Positions 12,404 to 16,052 of a DNA stretch of 16,052 nucleotides are shown here, in pieces. Position numbers and translations under genes: made by a program. This DNA is from Clostridia bacterium. Its GTDB lineage: Bacteria > Bacillota_A > Clostridia > Christensenellales > Aristaeellaceae. The notes beneath the pieces were generated by a model. It was not told the DNA's origin. It saw nothing but the letters and a program-made list of their open reading frames with translations, and did not search any database. The stretch covers positions 1 through 16,052 of the forward strand of contig CAAEDZ010000004.1 in NCBI GenBank assembly GCA_900754775.1, written 5' to 3'. Every line of letters starts with the position of its first letter. The first letter of the stretch is position 1.

Positions 12404-13549
12404 TCAAAAGTCCCGCGCGCGGCGCAGCGTGCTTTCATTGCGCGTGCGGCTGAGGCGCTCGTGCGGCAGGCGCGAAGCGCGGGTCACCAGGTTGATAAAG
12501 CAGGTGAATACGAAAATGGCGAACACGCCCAGACAGAGGATGGCCGCCGCGCCCAGGGCGAAAAAGCGCCAGCCCGTGGCGTCGATCATGCCGTTCCAGG
12601 CGCCAAAGCCCGCCCAGGGCGCGGCCAGCAAAATGAGGTAGAGCGATATGCAGCGCACCGCCACCTGCCAGAACTTCGGCCTGCCCCCGTCCTCGCGCAC
12701 CAGCCGCACGCGGCAGAGCGCCTTGCCCAGCGTGCGCCCGCCGGTCAGGTACTGGATGAAGATGAAGTAGACAAGCACGCTGGCGATGTAGATAAAGAGG
12801 ATGCGCCTGCCGCTGCGCACGCCCAGCGCGGCCGAGACCGGCACGGCGATCAGCGCGCACAGCGCCCAGTCCACGCCCGCCGCCACCGCCGCGCGGAAGA
12901 TGGAAACGCGCTCGCCCCTGCGGTAGGCCACGCGGTCGAGCCTTTCCTGCGAGGGCAGTATCTTCATCGGCAGCGGGGCGACGAGATAGCCCAGCGCCGC
13001 CCCCAGCGTGTTGGTGATGAGGTCGTCCACGTCAAAGAGCCGGTAGGGGCGCGGGTAGATGAACAAAAGCCCGGAAAGCTGCAAAAGCTCGATGGAAAGG
13101 CTGACCAGAAAGCCCCAGCGCACCGTCCCGAAAAAGCCCTGCCGGAAGTAGTAGCGCAGATAGATGCCCAGGGGAAAGAGCATGGCGACGTTGGCGGCGA
13201 GGTGGAAAAAGCTGCTCGTACCCAATACCCGCAGCCACGTCTGCGGGTCGTTGGCCTTGAACCCGCCCTCCCGAAGCGCGCTTTTCAGCCCCGCGAAGGG
13301 CTCAAGCTGCGCCCAAGGCTTCGTCTCCCGCGCCACCTCCTCGATGCTCGGCAGGGGCAGGATGGCGAGGAAGTAGACGCACATCAGATAGAAGATGAAC
13401 GAGTAGACCACCAGGGCGCGGAAAAACAGCACCGCCCCGTAGCGGTGGTAGCTCGAAAGCACGTAAGGCACGGTAAAGAGCAGCGCCACGAAGGGGAACA
13501 CCCACATGGCGGTGGAGATGGGGCCGATGTACCCCGCGAGTTGAGACAT
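12404..13549 (-). CDS. VanZ-RDD fusion membrane protein
   Basis: 381 residues, an integral membrane protein. The N-terminal half (about 40-200) has the VanZ-like layout: LILP-type loop AILPLPS, a polar stretch, NVAMLFPLGIYL, a helix with SIELLQL, and the diagnostic RLFDVDDLITNTLGAALGY (VanZ family 'R-..-D-.-.-D-.-.-N-.-.-G'). The second half (about 220-370) is an RDD domain: AAVAAGVDWALCALIAVP, then YLTGGRTLGKALCRVRLVREDG, matching 'GrTlGkrllglrVv'. VanZ-like proteins are linked to glycopeptide tolerance in enterococci; RDD domains are of unclear transport function. The start has GGAGG just upstream and an extended -10 promoter (13582-13611). Exact function is unknown. Confidence 0.9.
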   Translation of the reverse strand: MSQLAGYIGPISTAMWVFPFVALLFTVPYVLSSYHRYGAVLFFRALVVYSFIFYLMCVYFLAILPLPSIEEVARETKPWAQLEPFAGLKSALREGGFKANDPQTWLRVLGTSSFFHLAANVAMLFPLGIYLRYYFRQGFFGTVRWGFLVSLSIELLQLSGLLFIYPRPYRLFDVDDLITNTLGAALGYLVAPLPMKILPSQERLDRVAYRRGERVSIFRAAVAAGVDWALCALIAVPVSAALGVRSGRRILFIYIASVLVYFIFIQYLTGGRTLGKALCRVRLVREDGGRPKFWQVAVRCISLYLILLAAPWAGFGAWNGMIDATGWRFFALGAAAILCLGVFAIFVFTCFINLVTRASRLPHERLSRTRNESTLRRARDF

Positions 13550-13581
13550 GTCTTGCCTCCGTCCAGTATTTCTTCTTTATG

Positions 13582-13611
13582 ATTATAGCATGCCCCGGAA
13601 CGCGCGGGCAA
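13582..13611 (-). promoter_or_regulatory. Extended -10 promoter for the VanZ-RDD gene
   Basis: On the - strand: TTGCCC (13611-13606), an 18-bp spacer, and TGC-TATAAT with the consensus -10 at 13587-13582 preceded by the extended TG. It lies 33 bases upstream of the ATG at 13549. An 8-base direct repeat CGCGCGGG (13601-13608, 13614-13621) overlaps the -35 side. Confidence 0.8.
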
Positions 13612-13627
13612 GACGCGCGGGCCAGTC

Positions 13628-14452
13628 CTAATGAGCTTCTAATGGCGCGCCCGGCTCCACGCGCACCTGCAACTGCGTCAGAAACTCCTCCTCGCGCGCG
13701 GTGAAGCGGTCGTCTATGGGGTAAAGTTCCAATACGTCGCCGGTGGGGGAGAGGCCCTGCTTTCGCGCCCAGCGAAAAAGCTCCGCCACGCGCGCGCCCA
13801 GCTGCCGGTAGCTGCCGCGGTAGTAAAGGCACGCGTAGCGCCCGCCCGGCAGGGTGAAATCGCCCGTCGCGCCCTCGTCCAGCAGGAAAAACACCGAGCG
13901 GTACAGGCCGATCTTCCCGGCGCGTATGTCCTCCGGGGCGATGCTGGCGCCGATCTTCTGCCCGCCCAGATCGCGGATGGTGTCCTCGTGGCGGCGGTGC
14001 AGGCGCTTGATGGCAAAGTCCATCTCCTCATCGCGGGCGATGTCGGCGTTGAGGCGCAGGCAGGGGCGCGGCGGCAGTTCCACCAGGGAAATGCCTCCGC
14101 CCTCCACCGCCGCGCAGGCCTGCAAATGGCGCACCCGCGCGCGGATGGCGCCCTCCGCGGCGCGCAGCGCGCGCATCTTCTCGCGGATGAGCCGCCGCTC
14201 CTCGTCCAGAAGCTGCAACGTGTTGGCGACGCTCAGGTCCTTGAGGTATTCCCCGATGCGCTCCATGGAAAAGCCCAGAGAGCGCAGATCGCGGATGATG
14301 GTCAGGCGGTAGATGTCGTTGAGGTCGTAGATGCGGTAGCTGTTTTCGCCCCTGCGCGGCTTGACGAGCCCCAGCCGTTCGTAATAGCGCAGCGCGTCCG
14401 GCCCCACGCCGTAGAGCGAGGCGATCTCGTGGATGGTGTAGCTGTCCTTCAT
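13628..14452 (-). CDS. MerR-family transcriptional regulator with GyrI-like effector domain
   Basis: 274 residues, the size of BmrR-like MerR proteins. The N-terminal winged HTH (about 5-72) reads YTIHEIASLYGVGPDALRYYE then NSYRIYDLNDIYRL and IIRDLRSLGFSMERI, all diagnostic of MerR. A long dimerising helix follows (about 77-112, ERRLIREKMRALRAAEGAI). The remainder (about 122-265) resembles the GyrI/AraC-effector fold that binds small lipophilic or cationic drugs in BmrR (for example GGRYACLYYRGSYRQLGARVAELFRWARKQG). GGAGGG precedes the ATG. The gene is divergent from the YitT-like gene at 14587, and the shared region has a MerR-type operator inside a 19-bp-spacer promoter (14487-14517). It therefore very likely controls that gene and perhaps itself. 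Ligand unknown. Confidence 0.92.
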   Translation of the reverse strand: MKDSYTIHEIASLYGVGPDALRYYERLGLVKPRRGENSYRIYDLNDIYRLTIIRDLRSLGFSMERIGEYLKDLSVANTLQLLDEERRLIREKMRALRAAEGAIRARVRHLQACAAVEGGGISLVELPPRPCLRLNADIARDEEMDFAIKRLHRRHEDTIRDLGGQKIGASIAPEDIRAGKIGLYRSVFFLLDEGATGDFTLPGGRYACLYYRGSYRQLGARVAELFRWARKQGLSPTGDVLELYPIDDRFTAREEEFLTQLQVRVEPGAPLEAH

Positions 14453-14486
14453 AAGCCCTCCGCGCGGAAAAATAACATATTTGCCC

Positions 14487-14517
14487 TTGACCTTGGTATC
14501 ATACCAAGGTTTAAGCT
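14487..14517 (+). promoter_or_regulatory. MerR-type promoter and operator for the YitT-like gene
   Basis: TTGACC (14487-14492) and TAAGCT (14512-14517) are separated by 19 bp rather than 17. Between them lies a 21-bp dyad, 14490-14510: arms ACCTTGGTAT and ATACCAAGGT, 10 bp each, perfect around a single C. An overlong spacer occupied by a dyad is the hallmark of promoters activated by DNA distortion by MerR proteins. The regulator is encoded divergently next door. Confidence 0.88.
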
Positions 14518-14526
14518 ATATGTAAA

Positions 14527-14562
14527 GGCCGTTTTCCGGGCTTTTTCGTGAAAAAAGCGGCC
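14527..14562 (+). other. Leader hairpin upstream of the YitT-like gene
   Basis: GGCCG (14527-14531) and CGGCC (14558-14562) enclose GCTTTTT (14540-14546)/AAAAAGC (14552-14558), alternatives that share the 3' arm. The fold lies between the MerR-type promoter and the ribosome site at 14573. It may affect mRNA stability; no strong T-run follows. Confidence 0.35.
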
Positions 14563-14586
14563 CAATTTTCAAGGAGGAGGATACCT

Positions 14587-15222
14587 GTGTTTCCCGTCAA
14601 ACGCCTCCTGCGCGAGGCGCTGTCCCCCCGCCGCGTGGCGCTCATCGCCCTCGGCATGGCCATCACGACTTTCGGCATGTTCAACATCCACCGCCGCGTG
14701 GACGTCACCGAGGGCGGCGTGCTGGGCATGGTGCTTTTGCTCGACCACCACTTCGGCATCCCGCCGTGGCTCCTGACCGCCGTGCTGGACACGGCCTGCT
14801 ACTTCCTCGGCTGGCGCGCGCTGGGCACGAAATTCCTCATCCGCTCCGGCGTGGCCACGCTGTGCGGCTCGGCCTTTTTCCGCCTCTGGGAGTTTACCGG
14901 CCCCATCCTGCCCAATTTGAGCGATCAGCCGCTTTTGGCGGCCCTCTTGGGCGGGTGCTTCGTGGGCGTGGGCGTGGGCCTCGTCGTGCGGCAGGGCGGC
15001 TCTTCCGGCGGCGACGACGCCTTGGCGCTGGTCATCGCCAAGAAGACGAAGTGGCGGCTCTCCCGCGCCTATCTGTTCACCGACCTTACCGTGCTGGCGC
15101 TGTCGCTGACCTACATCGCGCCCCTGCGCATCATCTGGTCGCTGGTCACGGTGACCACCTCGTCGCTGCTCATCGACTTTGTCAAGAGCGCGCATCGTCG
15201 TGAAAAACGCGCAAACGCATAA
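14587..15222 (+). CDS. YitT-family membrane protein
   Basis: 211 residues from the GTG at 14587, chosen because GGAGGAGG (14573-14580) lies 6 bases upstream; the frame extends 13 codons to another GTG at 14548 that has no ribosome site. The protein is an integral membrane protein with about five to six helices. Family landmarks of YitT/YczE (DUF161) are MFNIHRRVDVTEGGVLGMVLLL (the counterpart of 'l..p.g.t.GG..Gisll'), LLGGCFVGVGVGLVVRQGGSSGGDDALALVI (counterpart of 'G.GlGl....gstGG.Dila.ii') and a C-terminal TSSLLIDFV. The cytoplasmic DUF2179 domain of longer YitT proteins is missing. Function in the family is not established. A divergent MerR regulator and its operator suggest induction by a small molecule, possibly a toxic compound. 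Confidence 0.87.
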   Translation: MFPVKRLLREALSPRRVALIALGMAITTFGMFNIHRRVDVTEGGVLGMVLLLDHHFGIPPWLLTAVLDTACYFLGWRALGTKFLIRSGVATLCGSAFFRLWEFTGPILPNLSDQPLLAALLGGCFVGVGVGLVVRQGGSSGGDDALALVIAKKTKWRLSRAYLFTDLTVLALSLTYIAPLRIIWSLVTVTTSSLLIDFVKSAHRREKRANA

Positions 15223-15235
15223 CATGCAGCGCGTT
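15206..15235 (+). terminator. Hairpin at the end of the YitT-like gene
   Basis: AACGCGC (15206-15212) pairs with GCGCGTT (15229-15235), and inside GCAT (15217-15220) pairs with ATGC (15224-15227). The left arm is in the last codons of the gene. The 3' arm runs into the -35 box of the next promoter. Only GCCTTT follows, so termination would be weak. Confidence 0.5.
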
Positions 15236-15262
15236 GCCTTTCGGCGGTCCGGGCGCTATAAT
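15234..15262 (+). promoter_or_regulatory. Promoter of the PHP-domain hydrolase gene
   Basis: TTGCCT (15234-15239), exact 17-bp spacer, TATAAT (15257-15262). The -10 is consensus, the -35 four of six. Transcription should start near 15269, 25 bases before the ATG at 15294, so the gene need not depend on the YitT-like gene's regulated promoter. Confidence 0.8.
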
Positions 15263-15293
15263 GGGGGCGATACCGCGCGAAAGGTGGCAGACC

Positions 15294-16007
15294 ATGAAGA
15301 TACTCGTCGATACCCACACCCACACCATCGCCTCGGACCACGCCTATTCCACCATTCTGGAAAACGCCGCCGCCGCGGCGCGCGCGGGCCTCGAAGCGCT
15401 CGCCATCACCGATCACACGCCGCCCTTGAGCGACGCGCCGGACATGATGCACTTTCAGAACCTGCGCGTGGTGGACCGCGTCATCGGCGGCGTGACCATA
15501 TTGCGCGGGGCGGAGCTGAATATCTGTGACGCGCGCGGCAGCCTCTTTGTTCCCGAAGACGCCCTGCGCGAACTGGACTACTGCATCGCCAGCATCCACA
15601 CCATCCTCTACAAGTCCCCCGACCCGGCGGAAAATCTGCGCGCCTATCAGGGGGCGATGGAGGACGCGCGCGTGAAGATCATCGGCCACCCGGAGGACGG
15701 CCGCGCCCCGGTGGACTTTGCCGCCCTCGCCCGCGCCGCGCGCGACGCCGGCGTGCTCATCGAGGTCAACAATTCCTCGCTGCGCCCCATCAGCTACCGC
15801 CAGAACACGCGCGAAAACATGACGGCGCTCTTGCGCGCCTGCGAAGCCTGCGGCGCGCACATCTGCCTGGGCACGGACGCCCACTTCGCCCCCGCCGTGG
15901 GCCGCTTCGGGGAATCGCTTGCCCTGCTCGAGGAGCTGCATTTCCCCGAAGAACTGGTGGCCAACACCTCTTACGCAAAATTCCTCAGCCTGCTGCGCCA
16001 GCCCTGA
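15294..16007 (+). CDS. PHP-domain metal-dependent hydrolase, YcdX type
   Basis: 237 residues from the ATG at 15294, which has AAGGTGG 6 bases upstream; the frame stays open 20 codons before it but across the promoter. The whole protein is one PHP domain (TIM-like barrel). The metal ligands of the trinuclear zinc site known in E. coli YcdX are all present in the same order: His8 and His10 (DTHTHT), His16, His41 (TDHT), Glu74 (GAELN), His102 (SIHT), His132 (GHPED), Asp195 and His197 (GTDAH). It should therefore be catalytically competent as a phosphoesterase; the physiological substrate of YcdX-like enzymes is not settled. Length matches the family (about 240). It stands alone behind its own promoter, downstream of the YitT-like gene. 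Confidence 0.93.
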   Translation: MKILVDTHTHTIASDHAYSTILENAAAAARAGLEALAITDHTPPLSDAPDMMHFQNLRVVDRVIGGVTILRGAELNICDARGSLFVPEDALRELDYCIASIHTILYKSPDPAENLRAYQGAMEDARVKIIGHPEDGRAPVDFAALARAARDAGVLIEVNNSSLRPISYRQNTRENMTALLRACEACGAHICLGTDAHFAPAVGRFGESLALLEELHFPEELVANTSYAKFLSLLRQP

Positions 16008-16027
16008 TGGGGGCGGCTGTCTCTGCC

Positions 16028-16052
16028 GGAACGAACGCGATGCGTCCGTTCC
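16028..16052 (+). terminator. Probable terminator hairpin cut by the window edge
   Basis: GGAACG (16028-16033) pairs with CGTTCC (16047-16052) and ACGC (16035-16038) with GCGT (16042-16045), one A/C mismatch, GAT loop. It starts 20 bases after the hydrolase stop. Whether a T-run follows cannot be seen, because the stem ends at the last base. Confidence 0.65.

Noticed and set aside
9343..12641. Long + strand frames (9343-10911 and 10929-12641) opposite the two-component genes
   Set aside because: Arg/His/Gly/Ala-rich shadows of the GC-rich kinase and regulator genes, whose catalytic motifs are intact on the - strand.
13588..13596. GCATGCCCC shared with the palindrome at 11585-11593 as a common operator
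   Set aside because: Only nine GC-rich bases match and the second site lacks the other palindrome arm; chance similarity is likely.
14548..14586. Upstream GTG start for the YitT-like gene
   Set aside because: No ribosome site there; it lies in a leader hairpin, while the GTG at 14587 has GGAGGAGG at ideal spacing.

Overview
The window looks like a chromosomal segment of a GC-rich, low-motility-style Clostridia member (Bacillota). Reasons seen in the sequence: strong AGGAGG-type ribosome sites before nearly every gene, near-consensus sigma-A promoters, a greA-lysS pair, a lysyl-tRNA synthetase carrying an extra C-terminal tRNA-binding domain, and YitT, VanZ/RDD and PepSY/two-component genes typical of that phylum. 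No closer placement can be made from the sequence alone. No CRISPR array, rRNA, tRNA, insertion sequence or phage gene was seen.

Left part (1-4775, + strand): the 3' part of an AraC-family regulator, a 370-base regulatory gap, then a sugar-uptake operon: an L-rhamnose mutarotase (rhaM), a secreted sugar-binding protein, a double-headed RbsA/MglA-type ATPase and one RbsC-type permease. The mutarotase suggests L-rhamnose or a related deoxy-sugar as the cargo; no catabolic genes are inside the window.

Centre (4776-8778, + strand): a consensus promoter inside a GC-rich inverted repeat drives greA and lysS through a leader that itself looks like an intrinsic terminator, followed after lysS by a clear terminator. 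Next come two genes for small secreted acidic proteins of unknown function, visibly less GC-rich than their neighbours. A 14-bp-stem terminator separates them from the convergent genes to the right.

Right-centre (8865-14452, - strand): reading in their own direction, a MerR-family regulator with a GyrI-like effector domain, a VanZ-RDD fusion membrane protein, a secreted protein with two Ig-like repeats, and a two-component system (response regulator, histidine kinase) followed by a secreted PepSY protein. This is a plausible envelope-sensing cluster, but its signal is unknown.

Right end (14487-16052, + strand): a YitT-family membrane protein transcribed divergently from the MerR gene through a textbook MerR-type promoter (19-bp spacer holding a 21-bp dyad), then a YcdX-type PHP-domain metal-dependent hydrolase with its own promoter, and a hairpin at the window edge.

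Nothing here amounts to an obvious new defence or mobile system. The most interesting points are regulatory: the terminator-like greA leader, the MerR/YitT switch, and the degenerate second ATP site of the sugar transporter.
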